A stretch of 64,000 nucleotides of DNA. Source: Deltaproteobacteria bacterium. GTDB taxonomy: Bacteria; Myxococcota_A; UBA9160; PR03. The translations under genes were made by a program, and so were the position numbers. Numbering within the stretch: position 1 is the first letter of the stretch; every line of letters begins with the position of its first letter. Positions 16,402 through 28,431 of the stretch are shown here, one piece after another. The notes beneath the pieces are model-generated. The model made no database searches. It had not been told where the DNA came from and saw only the letters and a list, made by a program, of their open reading frames with translations. Location of the stretch: assembly GCA_035063765.1 (NCBI GenBank), contig JAPSFT010000005.1:231488-295487 (forward strand), in the 5' to 3' direction.

Positions 16402-17886
16402 TCAGCTCTTCAGATTCTTCACGAGCTCGGCGGCGCTCGGCGACGACCGGAACAGGTCGTCCACGTGGCGCTTCGAGCCCTTCAGCGGCTCGGCCATCAA
16501 CACGCGCTTGATCGGCTCGTCGCCGATGCCGAACGAGATCGAGTCCCAGTTCACGCCGAACACCTCGGCGCCGTAGCGGCGCAGGCAGCTCCCGCGGAAG
16601 TACGCCCGGGTGTCCTCCGGAGGGTGGTGCACGGCCCGCTCGATCTCCTCGTCCGTCACCACCCGCTGGATCTTGCCCTGGCGCTCGAGAAGATAGTACA
16701 GGCCCTTGTCGGGTCGCAGGTCGTGGTACTGGAGGTCCAGCATGTGGACCTGCGGCGAGCTCCAGTCGGCGCCCTTGCGGGCCATGAAGCCTTCGACCAG
16801 TGCCTTCTTCGCCACCCAGTCGAGCTGGTCCGCCAGCTCCATCGGATCGCGGGCGAGCGCGGCCAGCACCCGCTCCCAGTACGCGAGCACCTCCTTTGCG
16901 CCGGGGTCGGTCTCGCGGCCGACCACGTAGCGCTGCGCCATCTCCAGGTACTCCCCCTGGAGCTGCACGGCGTTCATGCGGCGGCCGCTCTGGAGCTCGA
17001 TCTCGCGCCGGCACGTGACGTCGTGGGAGACCTCCTTGATGGCCTTCACCGGGTCGCGCAGCGAGAGGTCGCGGTCGACGGCGCCGTCCTCGATCATCGC
17101 GAGGACCAGCGCGGTGGCGCCGTTGCGCAGGTAGATCGAGGGCTCGGCCATGTTGGCGTCGCCCACGATCACGTGCAGGCGCCGGTACTTCTCCCGGTCC
17201 GCGTGGGGCTCGTCGCGCGTGTTGATGATCGGGCGCTTCACCATCGTGTCGAGCGCCACCTCGGTCTCGAAGAAGTCCGCGCGCTGCGAGAGCTGGTAGT
17301 CGCAGGGGTGGGCACGGTTCTCGGAGCCGACCTTGCCCGCGCCGCTGTAGACCTGGCGCGAGACGAAGAACGGCATCAGGTGCTCGACGATCTGCTTGAA
17401 GGACGTGCGGCGGTCCATCAAGTAGTTCTCGTGCGAGCCGTAGCTGTTGCCCTTGCGGTCGCTGTTGTTCTTGTAGATCAGCATCTGGGTGCCCGGCGGC
17501 AGCACCCGGTTGGCCTCGCGGCGCGACTGCTCGACGATCCGCTCGCCTGCCTTCTCGAAGATCACGAGATCGCGGGCGTTGGTCACCTCGGGGCACGAGT
17601 ATTCGGGGTGGGCGTGGTCGACGTAGTAGCGCGCCCCGTTCGCCAGCGTCTTGTTGCGGGCGATGTTCTCCTGCTGGTTCGGGGTGTACTTCTCGCCCTC
17701 GACCTGGAAGCCGCGGGCGTCGGCCAGCGGGTTCTCCTGGTCGTAGTCCCAGAGGATCTTCGCCGTCGAATCCTCTCGATACGAGTTCACGAGGAGCACG
17801 CAACTCGAGATGGGGTCGAAATCACGGTCGTTCTTGACGGTGATGCCGTACTCGATCTCGGTCCCCATCACCTTGGGAATCGCCAT
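16402..17886 (-). CDS. dop: Pup deamidase/depupylase Dop
   Basis: Dop converts the Pup C-terminal Gln to Glu and also removes Pup from substrates. The 494-residue protein starts MAIPKVMGTEIEYGI (family glutamates), contains TPNQQENIARNKTLANGARY (the Dop-specific loop region), NNSDRKGNSYGSHENY and NTRDEPHADREKYRRLH, and is close in fold to PafA. The Dop loop distinguishes it from PafA, which lacks it. The gene sits between mpa and pup in the operon. Confidence 0.95.
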   Translation of the reverse strand: MAIPKVMGTEIEYGITVKNDRDFDPISSCVLLVNSYREDSTAKILWDYDQENPLADARGFQVEGEKYTPNQQENIARNKTLANGARYYVDHAHPEYSCPEVTNARDLVIFEKAGERIVEQSRREANRVLPPGTQMLIYKNNSDRKGNSYGSHENYLMDRRTSFKQIVEHLMPFFVSRQVYSGAGKVGSENRAHPCDYQLSQRADFFETEVALDTMVKRPIINTRDEPHADREKYRRLHVIVGDANMAEPSIYLRNGATALVLAMIEDGAVDRDLSLRDPVKAIKEVSHDVTCRREIELQSGRRMNAVQLQGEYLEMAQRYVVGRETDPGAKEVLAYWERVLAALARDPMELADQLDWVAKKALVEGFMARKGADWSSPQVHMLDLQYHDLRPDKGLYYLLERQGKIQRVVTDEEIERAVHHPPEDTRAYFRGSCLRRYGAEVFGVNWDSISFGIGDEPIKRVLMAEPLKGSKRHVDDLFRSSPSAAELVKNLKS

Positions 17887-17927
17887 CGTCTCCCCGGTCC
17901 CTCGAACCCGCGCCGCGTCCGCGCGGG

Positions 17928-19760
17928 CTAGAGGTACTGCCCCGATCGGATGTCCTCGACCGAGCGTCCTTCGTTGCGATTGATCCCGGTGATGAGCGTC
18001 CGGACGTTGATGATCCGTTCTCCCTTGCGGCCGGAGATGCGCGCCCAGTCGTCCGGGTTGGTGGTGTTCGGGAGGTCCTCGTTCTCCTTGAACTCGTCGC
18101 GCACCGCGTCGATCAGGTCGTCCAGCTTGATGCCGCGCTCGTTCTGCTCGATCAGGCGCTTCACGGCCTTCTTCTTGGCGCGGTCGACGATGTTCTGGAT
18201 CATCGCGCCGCTCGCGAAGTCCTTGAAGTAGAAGATCTCGCGCTCGCCCTTCGCGTAGGTGACCTCGAGGAACTTGTTGTCCTCGGTGGTCGCGTACATG
18301 TTGTCGATCGTATCGCGGATCAGGCCGTCGACGATCTTCGCCGCGTCGCTGCCGTAGCGCTCCTCGCTCCCGCGGTGGAAGGGCAGCTCGGCCCGCAGGT
18401 ACTTGGTGAAGATGTCGAAGGCCGCCTTGGCGTCCGGACGGTTCACCTTGACCTTGAGGTCGAGGCGCCCGGGCCGCAGCACGGCCGGGTCGATCAGGTC
18501 CTGGCGGTTGCTGGCGCCGATCACGATCACGTTCTTGAGCGCCTCGACGCCGTCGATCTCCGACAGGAACTGCGCGACGACCGTCGCCTCCATGTCCGAG
18601 CTGATGCCCGAGCCGCGCATCCGGAACAGCGAGTCCATCTCGTCGAAGAAGATCACGACGGGCACGTCCTCGCTGGCCTTCTCGCGCGCCTTGCGGAACA
18701 CCTCGCGGATCTTGTGCTCGGTCTCGCCCACGTACTTGTTCAGGAGCTCGGGCCCCTTCACGTTCAGGAAGTAGGCGGGAGTCGCGCGGCCGGTCCGCTT
18801 CTCGACGCTCTTGGCGAGGCTGTTGGCCACCGCCTTCGCGATCAGCGTCTTGCCGCAACCCGGCGGGCCGTAGAGCAGGATGCCCTTGGGCGGCGAGAGC
18901 TGGTGGTCGGCGAACACCTCCGGGTGCAGGTACGGCAGCTCGATCGCGTCGCGCAGCACCTCGATCTGCTCGTCGAGGCCGCCGATGCGCTCGTAGGTGA
19001 CGTCCGGCACCTCCTCGAGCATCACCTCCTCGACGGCGGACTTCGGCATCTTCTCGTAGGCGTACTGGGTGCGCGGGTCGATCATCACGTGATCGCCCGC
19101 CTTGAGGTTCTCCGCACGCAGCGCCGAGGAGAGCGTGACCACGCGCTCGTCGTCGGTGTGGCCGAGCACGATGGCGCGCCCGTCACCGAGCAGCTCGATC
19201 ACCGAGGCGATCTCGCCGCGCTGCACCCAGCCCGACGGCTCGATCACGTTCATGGCCTCGTTGAGCAGGACGAGCTGGCCTTCCTCGAACTGGTGCGGGT
19301 CCACCTTCGGGTGCACGTTCACGCGCAGCGGGCGGCCGTCGACCACGATCTCGGCGGTCCCGTCCTTGTTCGCGCGGGTGAAGACGCCATAGCCGTTGGG
19401 CGGCGCGCACAGCTTGTCCACCTCCTCCTTGAGCAGCTCGATCTGCTGCTTCGCTTCCTGGAGCGTGTGGACGAGCTTCTCGTTCTGGCGCTCGGCGTCG
19501 CCGAGCTGCTGGCGGACGAGCTGGTAGCGCCGGCGGGCGGCCTCGTGCTCGGCGAGCACGCGCTCGAGCCGGCGGCGGAACTCGGTCGACTCCGCCCCGA
19601 AGAAGCGCAGTGCGTCCTGCAGCTCGTCGACGGGGTCGGCGGGAGGCGCACCGCGCCCGGGCTCGTCGTCCGGCCGCGGCCCCGAAGCGGAGATGCGCCG
19701 CATGACGTCGCGCACGAATCCCTTGCGTCCCGAGCTGCCGGCGTCGTCGAACTCGCTCAT
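17928..19760 (-). CDS. mpa: Proteasomal AAA ATPase Mpa/ARC
   Basis: This 610-residue hexameric ATPase unfolds pupylated proteins and feeds them to the 20S core. An N-terminal coiled coil (about residues 85-120) binds Pup, two OB domains follow (about 120-265), then the AAA domain with Walker A GPPGCGKT (about 297) and Walker B VVIFFDEMD (about 368). The C-terminus ends in GQYL, the tyrosine-containing tail used by Mpa to open the proteasome gate. The gene leads the operon; a long leader lies upstream. Length is typical. Confidence 0.96.
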   Translation of the reverse strand: MSEFDDAGSSGRKGFVRDVMRRISASGPRPDDEPGRGAPPADPVDELQDALRFFGAESTEFRRRLERVLAEHEAARRRYQLVRQQLGDAERQNEKLVHTLQEAKQQIELLKEEVDKLCAPPNGYGVFTRANKDGTAEIVVDGRPLRVNVHPKVDPHQFEEGQLVLLNEAMNVIEPSGWVQRGEIASVIELLGDGRAIVLGHTDDERVVTLSSALRAENLKAGDHVMIDPRTQYAYEKMPKSAVEEVMLEEVPDVTYERIGGLDEQIEVLRDAIELPYLHPEVFADHQLSPPKGILLYGPPGCGKTLIAKAVANSLAKSVEKRTGRATPAYFLNVKGPELLNKYVGETEHKIREVFRKAREKASEDVPVVIFFDEMDSLFRMRGSGISSDMEATVVAQFLSEIDGVEALKNVIVIGASNRQDLIDPAVLRPGRLDLKVKVNRPDAKAAFDIFTKYLRAELPFHRGSEERYGSDAAKIVDGLIRDTIDNMYATTEDNKFLEVTYAKGEREIFYFKDFASGAMIQNIVDRAKKKAVKRLIEQNERGIKLDDLIDAVRDEFKENEDLPNTTNPDDWARISGRKGERIINVRTLITGINRNEGRSVEDIRSGQYL

Positions 19761-20540
19761 CGCACGCTCTCCTCGTTCAGAGGCTCCACTCGATCGGCCC
19801 CCTGCTCCCGGAGCGGTGCAAGGCGCGTGCCGCGGCCGGCCGGTCGGGGCCGGCGCGGAACCCGAGCGGCCGTCGCGCCGTGGCGCGCCGATCTGCGCAC
19901 CCCCGCGCGATGGCAGGCGTGGGGTTGGCGCCGCGGGCGCCACCGCCCGGCGTCGGGTCGGAAGCAGCCCCCGATTCCGGGGCACGACCGTTCCGGACGC
20001 GATCCAGCTTCGCCGCCCACACCCGCGCTGCGGCTCGCACGAGCCCGCCGCGACGGCGTCGGGAGCGGCCGGTCGCTGCGGCCCCAGCTGCCGGAGGGCA
20101 GCGTCGTTCGTAGATCGCCGAGAACTCGAAACCCCTTGAAATTACGAGACAGTTCAGGCTGGGCAGCATATCAGAGGACCCTTGCCTTTCAACCGGCGAC
20201 CGGCGCGTCGCGCGGCCTTGGTCGCGCAGGCCCGACACCCGTGTCGGTGACCGCGAGCCCCGAATGGGACGCACGAGCGCAGATTCGTGAAGCCGCCGCA
20301 GAGCGAGTCGACACCCCACGGGGCGACAGGGTTCGTCAGGGAGCCGCTCCGGTGCGTCCGCCGCCGTTGTCCGTTGCCGGTCCCCTGCCAATGCCTGATG
20401 CGAAGCTGCCGCCGCGAGAGCCGTTTTCTTGACGCCTCCGTCGGCCCTCCAGCGCCGCCCGGGGCCCGCAGCGGCGTGCGGCACCGGCCGGGCCCTGGGC
20501 AACGCTGTGCCGCAGGAGGCGACGCTGCGACCCCCGGCCC
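19761..20540. other. 780-bp intergenic leader upstream of the proteasome operon
   Basis: No convincing gene is seen between mpa and lolA. Open frames here (for example the 19777-20544 minus-strand frame) have Arg/Pro/Ala-rich translations with no domain or start support. The segment 20125-20200 is locally AT-richer than its surroundings and holds the only promoter-like sequence noticed (see 20165-20192). The rest shows GC-rich repeats but no recognised RNA family. Confidence 0.5.
20165..20192 (-). promoter_or_regulatory. Sigma70-like promoter for the mpa-pafA operon
   Basis: On the minus strand, TTGAAA (-35, at 20192-20187) and TATGCT (-10, at 20170-20165) are separated by 16 bases. They lie in the AT-richer pocket about 400 bases before mpa, which would give a long 5' leader. 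This is the best-looking promoter in the gap, but the search was by eye. Confidence 0.4.
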
Positions 20541-21233
20541 TCATCGCGCGGGCGGCACCGTGATCACGCGCGTGCCCTCCGGTGGCTCGAAGTGGAAGAG
20601 CCCGTCCCGGGGCCCTGTGTTGGCTCGCACGTCGCTCAACTCGATCTCGGTCCGGTTGCCGAGCAGGTCGAGGACGACCGTCGAGCGGACGTCGCCGCTC
20701 TTCGCGTCGGCACGGAGCTCGAGACGTTCATAGGTCGCGTCCCGTCGGGGGGTCAGCAGCAGCTCGACCTCGGGTCGGCCGCAGCCGCGCGCCGCGATCG
20801 TGAACTCGTCGCCGAGCCGGCCGCCGCCGAGCAGGAACTGGAGGGCGGCGCCCGACAGGAACCCGGGCCCGAGCGGCAGCACCTGGACCTCCCGGGCCTC
20901 CGGGTCGTGGATCCAGAGCGTCTGGCCGTCGCTCACGACCAGGCTCGGCGCGGGCTCACGGTACGACCAGCGCATGCGCCCGGGCTTCGCGAAGACCACC
21001 TCGCCGCTCGACTCGAGCACCGCGCCGGGCGCGCTGCCGAGGGCGACGCTGGCCGTGCGTTGCGTGAAGTGGGCGCGCAGGTCGCGTACGGCGTCGTAGC
21101 GGTGCTGGACGCGCTCGGCGACGGCTGCCGCGCACGCACCTTCGCCCTCGCCGGTCTCGACCGCGACCGCTGCGAGAGGCAGGAGCAGGGCGGCGGCCAG
21201 CAGCGCCGCGCGTGCCGGGATCGCGCGGGTCAT
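20541..21233 (-). CDS. lolA: Outer-membrane lipoprotein carrier protein LolA
   Basis: The 230-residue periplasmic chaperone ferries lipoproteins from LolCDE to LolB. It has a signal peptide (hydrophobic core ALLAAALLLPLAAVAV), then the LolA fold with VRDLRAHFTQRT, FAKPGRMRWSYREP, VVSDGQTLWIHDPE and a C-terminal LSDVRANTGPRDGLFHFEPPEG. The FAKPGRMRW motif is a LolA hallmark. Its presence shows that an outer membrane exists, which is important for the proteasome context. ATG 21233 is followed 60 bases upstream by ftsK on the same strand. Confidence 0.92.
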   Translation of the reverse strand: MTRAIPARAALLAAALLLPLAAVAVETGEGEGACAAAVAERVQHRYDAVRDLRAHFTQRTASVALGSAPGAVLESSGEVVFAKPGRMRWSYREPAPSLVVSDGQTLWIHDPEAREVQVLPLGPGFLSGAALQFLLGGGRLGDEFTIAARGCGRPEVELLLTPRRDATYERLELRADAKSGDVRSTVVLDLLGNRTEIELSDVRANTGPRDGLFHFEPPEGTRVITVPPAR

Positions 21234-21295
21234 GGCTGCTTCGACGCGCGGCGCCGGGGCCGATTCGGCCGCGGCGCCGCGACGGCCCCGCGCGC

Positions 21296-23794
<2,499 letters not shown>

Positions 23795-23867
23795 GGACGT
23801 CCCTCACCCCCCGGTGGGACGAAAGTCGGGCGGAAGGTACCGCGAGCCGCCGGCGGCGCCACGCGCC

Positions 23868-24662
23868 TCAGCCGCGCTTGCTGGCGGCGCGCGGCGCTCC
23901 CTCCATCGGCGTGTCGTGCTCCTCCGGCGCGGCCTCGATCACCGGCGGGCCCTGCAGCGCGACGTCGTAGCCCTGGGCGATCGCCTCGCGCACGCGCGCC
24001 TTCAGGCCGCCGCGCTCCTCGAGGCGGATGCCGCGCGTCGGGATCGGCTTGCCGTAGACGATCTTCACGACACCCGGGTGGACCTGGAGGCTGCCCTTCG
24101 GCGTGATGTGCTGGGAGCCCGAGACCGTGACCGGCACGATCGGGACCTGCGCCTCGAGCGCCAGGTGGAAGGGTCCGCTCTTGAAGGGGCGCAGGCTCCC
24201 GCTCGGGCTGCGCGTGCCTTCCGGGAAGACGATCACGCTGGCGCCGCTCCGGATGCGCTCGGCGGCCCGGTGCAGGCTCGCCACCGCCCGCTCGCGGTTC
24301 CCGCGGTCGATGATGATCTGCCCGGTCGTGACCAGGCACCAGCCGAAGATCGGGACCCGGACCAGCTCCCGCTTCGCGACGAAGCGCCACGAGACCGACG
24401 GCGGCAGGGTGTCGACGAGCGCGGCGATGTCGACCAGGCTCTGGTGGTTCGACATGAGCACCACCGGAGCCTGCGTCGGCACGTTGTCGAGGCCTTCGAC
24501 CACGACGCGGACGCCGAAGGTGCGCAGGATCCAGCGCACCCAGACGCGCCCGAGCGCGCGCACCACGCGCGCTTCCCGATCGAAGGGGCTGGCCGCGAGC
24601 ACCGGGATCCCGATGACGACGGTGTAGATCCCGAGCAGCAGCAGGCGGAAGAGGTTGCCCAT
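23868..24662 (-). CDS. plsC: 1-acyl-sn-glycerol-3-phosphate acyltransferase
   Basis: The 264-residue membrane enzyme acylates lysophosphatidic acid in phospholipid synthesis. The NHX4D motif is NHQSLVD (about residue 79), the [10 protein letters not shown] motif binds the phosphate, and the third motif [10 protein letters not shown] is present. A hydrophobic N-terminal helix anchors it. The C-terminal tail (about 40 residues) is charged and variable. It is divergent from ssb. Confidence 0.9.
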   Translation of the reverse strand: MGNLFRLLLLGIYTVVIGIPVLAASPFDREARVVRALGRVWVRWILRTFGVRVVVEGLDNVPTQAPVVLMSNHQSLVDIAALVDTLPPSVSWRFVAKRELVRVPIFGWCLVTTGQIIIDRGNRERAVASLHRAAERIRSGASVIVFPEGTRSPSGSLRPFKSGPFHLALEAQVPIVPVTVSGSQHITPKGSLQVHPGVVKIVYGKPIPTRGIRLEERGGLKARVREAIAQGYDVALQGPPVIEAAPEEHDTPMEGAPRAASKRG

Positions 24663-24815
24663 GGGGTCTCGCCTCGCCTGGGACGCTGCTTCGATGCTAG
24701 GGGCTCGCGAGAACGGCTGTCAACGCGAGGGCGATGCCGCGCGTTCCGCTTGACGGCGCGCTCCGCCGCGGAGAAGATCCGGGGGTCTCCTCACCCCCCT
24801 CGGACGGAGCGGTCA

Positions 24816-24836
24816 CCCGGGCGCAGCGCGCCCGGG
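24816..24836 (+). promoter_or_regulatory. Strong hairpin in the ssb leader
   Basis: CCCGGGCGC, a 3-base loop and GCGCCCGGG form a perfect 9-bp stem 39 bases before the ssb start, followed by an AAAGGAGA ribosome site. It may be a leader terminator-like or mRNA-stability element. A second hairpin (GGGGGT...ACCCCC near 24781-24797) lies just upstream. Confidence 0.5.
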
Positions 24837-24875
24837 ACGCGCTCCGGGAGATCCCCTGAAAGGAGATCCGTCGAC

Positions 24876-25304
24876 ATGGCCAGCGTCAACAAGGTCATCC
24901 TGATCGGCAACCTCGGGCGGGACCCGGAGCTGCGCTTCACCAAGGGCGGTCAGGCGGTGGCGAACTTCTCGCTCGCGACGAGCGACAGCTTCACCAACCG
25001 CGAAGGTGCCCGCGAGGAGCGCACGGAGTGGCACCGGATCGTGGCGTGGGGCAAGACGGCGGAGCTGTGCACCAAGTGGCTGCACAAGGGTCGCACCGTC
25101 TACGTCGAGGGCCAGCTCCGCACCCGGGACTGGGAAGACAAGGACGGGAACAAGCGCCAGACGACCGAGGTGCACGTCCAGACCGTCCAGTTCCTCGGTG
25201 CACCCGGCGGACGGGGTGAGGGCGGCGCGCCGCGCGGCGGCCCGTCGGACCCCGGCGCAGCGGAGGAGCCGCCGGTCGCGAGCGGCGACGAGATCCCGTT
25301 CTAG
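24876..25304 (+). CDS. ssb: Single-stranded DNA-binding protein SSB
   Basis: The 142-residue protein has the OB-fold (residues 1-110) with [16 protein letters not shown], the [14 protein letters not shown] core and [17 protein letters not shown] Gly/Pro-rich tail ends in DEIPF, the acidic tip that recruits partner proteins. Length is near that of Gram-negative SSBs but with a short tail. AAAGGAGA precedes ATG 24876. Confidence 0.96.
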   Translation: MASVNKVILIGNLGRDPELRFTKGGQAVANFSLATSDSFTNREGAREERTEWHRIVAWGKTAELCTKWLHKGRTVYVEGQLRTRDWEDKDGNKRQTTEVHVQTVQFLGAPGGRGEGGAPRGGPSDPGAAEEPPVASGDEIPF

Positions 25305-25310
25305 GGCTGG

Positions 25311-25727
25311 CTAGCGGCCGGCGGAGCGCAGGCGACGCACGAGCGCGTCGATGTGGCGGCGCGCGTCGGAGCCGAGGTGCTCGAACTCGACGCCCATCCC
25401 GGCGGGCCCGTCCGCGGAGGCGGGCCGGATCCAGGCGACGCGCCCGCGGGCGCGGATCGGCTCGTCGCTGCCGGGCAGCTCGAACTGGAGCGCGACGCGC
25501 GTGTCGGTCGGCGGCGGGGTCTCCGTCTCGATGAAGACGCCGCCCTCGTTGATGTTGCGGCTGAACTCGGAGAACAGCGCGTCGACCGTGGAGTAGGCCA
25601 CGCGCACGATCAGCGGCGAGCGCGGCGAGCGCCGGCGCTCCACCTCCGTCTCGACCCGCTCGACCACGGCGTCGAACGGCTCCTGCTCCCCGACCGCGGC
25701 TTCGCGCACGCCGACCGGCTCGCCCAT
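25311..25727 (-). CDS. PilZ-domain protein
   Basis: The 138-residue protein has a PilZ beta-barrel with the start of the domain around RRRSPRSPLIVRVAY and N-x-E-G-G-V-F-I-E (NINEGGVFIETE), typical of the TIGR02266 Myxococcus-type PilZ subfamily. Classical c-di-GMP binding needs RxxxR; here RRRSPRS supplies a degenerate version. GGAGG six bases before ATG 25727 fixes the start over an upstream GTG. It ends 6 bases from the ssb stop (convergent). Confidence 0.75.
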   Translation of the reverse strand: MGEPVGVREAAVGEQEPFDAVVERVETEVERRRSPRSPLIVRVAYSTVDALFSEFSRNINEGGVFIETETPPPTDTRVALQFELPGSDEPIRARGRVAWIRPASADGPAGMGVEFEHLGSDARRHIDALVRRLRSAGR

Positions 25728-25789
25728 CTGCGACCTCCGGGACTCTCCCACGGCCCCGGAGGAACCATCGTCCGGCGGGCGGGCGGGCC

Positions 25790-26536
25790 TTAGCCGGGCC
25801 CGCCCGCCTCCCCCGGGCGCCCGGCGAGCATCCCCGCCTCGCGCAGGCTCGCGTAGCCCCGCTCCGCCACCACCACGTGATCCACGACGGGGATCCCGAG
25901 CAGGTCGCCGGCCTCCGCCAGGCGCCGGGTGATCTCCTGGTCCTCCCGGCTCGGCGTCGGGTCACCGCTCGGGTGGTTGTGGACGAGCACCACCGCGGCC
26001 GCCGCCTCGCGCAGCGCAGGCCGGAACACCTCGCGGGGATGGACCAGGCTGGCGGTGAGGGTGCCCTGCGAGATCGCCACCTCGCGCAGCATGCGATGGC
26101 GCCCGTCGAGCAGGAGCAGGAGGAAGCGCTCGCAGCGGGCATCGCGCAGGCGCGCATGGAAATGGCGGAAGACGTCCGCGGGCCCGCGCACCGGCTCCCC
26201 GCTGCGCAGGCGGCGTGCCGCGATGCGGCGCCCGAGCTCGAGCGCCGCCACCAGCGTGGCGCTCTTCGCGGGCCCCATCCCCTCCTCGCGGGCGAGCTCG
26301 GAGGCCGAGCCCACCGCGAGGCCCGCGAGTCCGCCGTAGCGCTGCAGGAGCCGCGCACCGAGCGCGAGGGCGTCGCGCCGGCCGTCGCCGGTGCGCAGCA
26401 GCAGCGCGATCAGCTCGGCGTCCGAGAGCGCCTCGGGGCCGAGTGCGGCGAGCCGCTCGCGCGGCCCGTCGCCGGCGGCGAGCCCGGCCTCGCGCGCGTC
26501 GCGCATCGGCTCGGCTTCGTCGGCTGTCCAGCCCAA
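25790..26536 (-). CDS. radC: DNA repair protein RadC (JAMM/MPN+ fold)
   Basis: The 248-residue protein has the HhH-like N-terminus (LSDAELIALLLRTG) and a C-terminal JAB/MPN domain with the metalloprotease motif HNHPSGDPTPSRED (His-x-His plus distal Asp). The family was once linked to repair; the role is unsettled. ATG 26536 gives the full N-terminal domain; 26506 is an alternative start. Confidence 0.9.
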   Translation of the reverse strand: MGWTADEAEPMRDAREAGLAAGDGPRERLAALGPEALSDAELIALLLRTGDGRRDALALGARLLQRYGGLAGLAVGSASELAREEGMGPAKSATLVAALELGRRIAARRLRSGEPVRGPADVFRHFHARLRDARCERFLLLLLDGRHRMLREVAISQGTLTASLVHPREVFRPALREAAAAVVLVHNHPSGDPTPSREDQEITRRLAEAGDLLGIPVVDHVVVAERGYASLREAGMLAGRPGEAGGPG

Positions 26537-26587
26537 GGCGTCTCCGGCGGGACCGGGGAGCGGGCGGGCGAGGAGGAACGGGTGGCG

Positions 26588-27850
26588 CTAGCCCTCGCGC
26601 GCGCCCGCGCGGGCGGAGGTGCCGCCGCGGCAGCCGGCCTCGGCGGCGCGCGCGCGGGCGAGCACGCGGTCGAACGCGGCGGGCTGCAGCTCGGGGGCGA
26701 CCAGGCTGCGCAGGGCCTCGTCGCGGTACGGCTCGGGCTCGAGCAGGCGCACCCACTGGCGCAGCAGCGCCAGGTACCCGCGGGCCGACACCGCCTGGCT
26801 GGCGGCCGCGGCCAGCTCGAGCGGGACCCCCGGCCGGTAGCGCACGCCGTCCTCGAGCGCGATCGCGCCACCTGGCGATACCTCGCCGAGCCGGCGCAAC
26901 GCCGCGCGCAGGTAGGGATCCGTGAAGTCACCGCGCGGGGCGAGCGCCCGCGCCAGCGCCTCGCGGTCGAGCGCGCGCCGCAGCGCGGAGTCGAAGGTCG
27001 CGTTGCAGCCGGTGACGTCGCCGCCGCCGATCTGGGCGAGCGCCGTCCGCGCGCGCGTGACGCCGGCGTCGGCCTGGCCGCGCGGGATCATGTCGACCGT
27101 GAAGCGGTGCAGGCCGCGCACGGGATCGGCCTGCTCGCGCGAGCGCAGCTCGAGGTCCGCGCCCGTCACGCCGCCCGGGAGCGTCACCTTGACCAGCAGG
27201 TCCTCCCCGAGCTGCTGCACCGAGGCGCCCGCGAGCAGCGGGCTGCGGAGCCCGCCCAGCACCTCCGTGGCGCTCGGCTCGACCGCCGTCTGGGCCAGCA
27301 CCAGGCTGAACCCCTGCTCGGCCTTGCGCACGCGCACCTGGGCGGGCGTGCGCAGCAGCAGCGAGAGCCCGGCACGCCCCGCGAAATAGGTGTGCGCCAC
27401 CGACACGAGCGTGTTGTCGAGCGGGTGGAGCTCGATCAGCACCCGCTCCTCCCCGCCCTTCACGTCCACCTGGCGGGTCTCGATGCGGTGGCCGGGCAGG
27501 AAGGCGCGGATCGTCACCGAGTCGCGCTTGCCGGCCTCCGCACGGGTCGGGAGCTCGAGCAGCACCGGCGCCTGCGCCTGCTCGTAGCGCTTCTGGAAGC
27601 TGGCGCGGACGTAGAAGAGATCGAGGGTGGCGCCGGGCGGGGAGGTCTCGACCTTCAGCGTGCGGTCCGAGTGGTAGTCCGGACGCATCGAGCCGAAGAG
27701 CTGCGTGGGGCTCCAGCCGGCGCGGTCCTCGGGCTTGAGCACGATGCGCTGGGCGCCTTGCGGGTCGGCCGCCATCGCGGGGGGCGGCCCATCGAGGGCG
27801 AGGCAGGCCAGGCCGGTGAAGGCAAGGAGGCGCGCGACCCGCTTGGGCAA
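26588..27850 (-). CDS. Secreted protein of unknown function, TTG start
   Basis: The 420-residue product has a signal peptide (VARLLAFTGLACLAL, cleavage near AMA|ADPQG). The start is TTG 27850, preceded by GGGGGAGA seven bases away; the frame's longer extension reaches into moaC. After the signal is a beta-rich PEGA-like or Ig-like part (VETSPPGATLDLFYV, residues about 55-130), a middle region to about 270, then an alpha-helical C-terminal region. VETSPPGATLDLFYV resembles PEGA-type segments. Function is unknown; it is probably periplasmic. Confidence 0.6.
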   Translation of the reverse strand: MPKRVARLLAFTGLACLALDGPPPAMAADPQGAQRIVLKPEDRAGWSPTQLFGSMRPDYHSDRTLKVETSPPGATLDLFYVRASFQKRYEQAQAPVLLELPTRAEAGKRDSVTIRAFLPGHRIETRQVDVKGGEERVLIELHPLDNTLVSVAHTYFAGRAGLSLLLRTPAQVRVRKAEQGFSLVLAQTAVEPSATEVLGGLRSPLLAGASVQQLGEDLLVKVTLPGGVTGADLELRSREQADPVRGLHRFTVDMIPRGQADAGVTRARTALAQIGGGDVTGCNATFDSALRRALDREALARALAPRGDFTDPYLRAALRRLGEVSPGGAIALEDGVRYRPGVPLELAAAASQAVSARGYLALLRQWVRLLEPEPYRDEALRSLVAPELQPAAFDRVLARARAAEAGCRGGTSARAGAREG

Positions 27851-27930
27851 GGCGAGTTCTCCCCCGGAACGGATGTCGGCCCCCGCGCGCACGATAGCCT
27901 CGCGACGGCCCCGCGGACAGGCCGATCCGC

Positions 27931-28428
27931 TCAGGCGGGCGCCTCGTCCTCGCCGGGGCGGTGCCAGTCGCCGCTCTTCCCGCCGCTCTTGCGCACGAGC
28001 CGCACCGCGTCGAGCGTCATGGCGCGGTCGATCGCCTTGCACATGTCGTAGAGGGTGAGGCCGGCGGCGCTGGCCGCGACGAGCGCCTCCATCTCGACGC
28101 CGGTGCGCGCCCGCGCCCGGACCCGTGCCTCGACGTGCACGCAGGAGCCGGCCGGGTCCGGGCGCAGCTCCACCTCGACGGCGTCGAGGGCGAGCGGGTG
28201 GGCGAGCGGGATCCACTCGTGGGTGCGCTTGGCGGCCTGCACCCCCGCGATCCGCGCGACGGCGAGCACGTCACCCTTCGGCGTGCGTCCCTCGGTGATC
28301 GCGGCGAGCGTGGCCGGCGCCATCCGGACGGCCGCCCGCGCCACGCACTCGCGCCGGCTCTCCGCCTTGTCGCCGACGTCGACCATGCGCGCCCGGCCCT
28401 GCTCGTCGAGATGGCTCAGGCCGGCCAC
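27931..28428 (-). CDS. moaC: Cyclic pyranopterin monophosphate synthase MoaC
   Basis: The 165-residue enzyme makes cPMP in molybdenum cofactor biosynthesis. It has the N-terminal [10 protein letters not shown] motif, [19 protein letters not shown] (catalytic Lys), [14 protein letters not shown], and [23 protein letters not shown]. No other moa gene is adjacent. The ATG is four bases from the preceding hydrolase stop, suggesting co-transcription with that gene. Confidence 0.95.
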   Translation of the reverse strand: MAGLSHLDEQGRARMVDVGDKAESRRECVARAAVRMAPATLAAITEGRTPKGDVLAVARIAGVQAAKRTHEWIPLAHPLALDAVEVELRPDPAGSCVHVEARVRARARTGVEMEALVAASAAGLTLYDMCKAIDRAMTLDAVRLVRKSGGKSGDWHRPGEDEAPA

Positions 28429-28431
28429 GGC

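Noticed and set aside
19777..20544. 255-residue minus-strand frame between mpa and lolA
   Set aside because: No start support, no domain, and it crosses the best promoter-like sequence; treated as non-coding.
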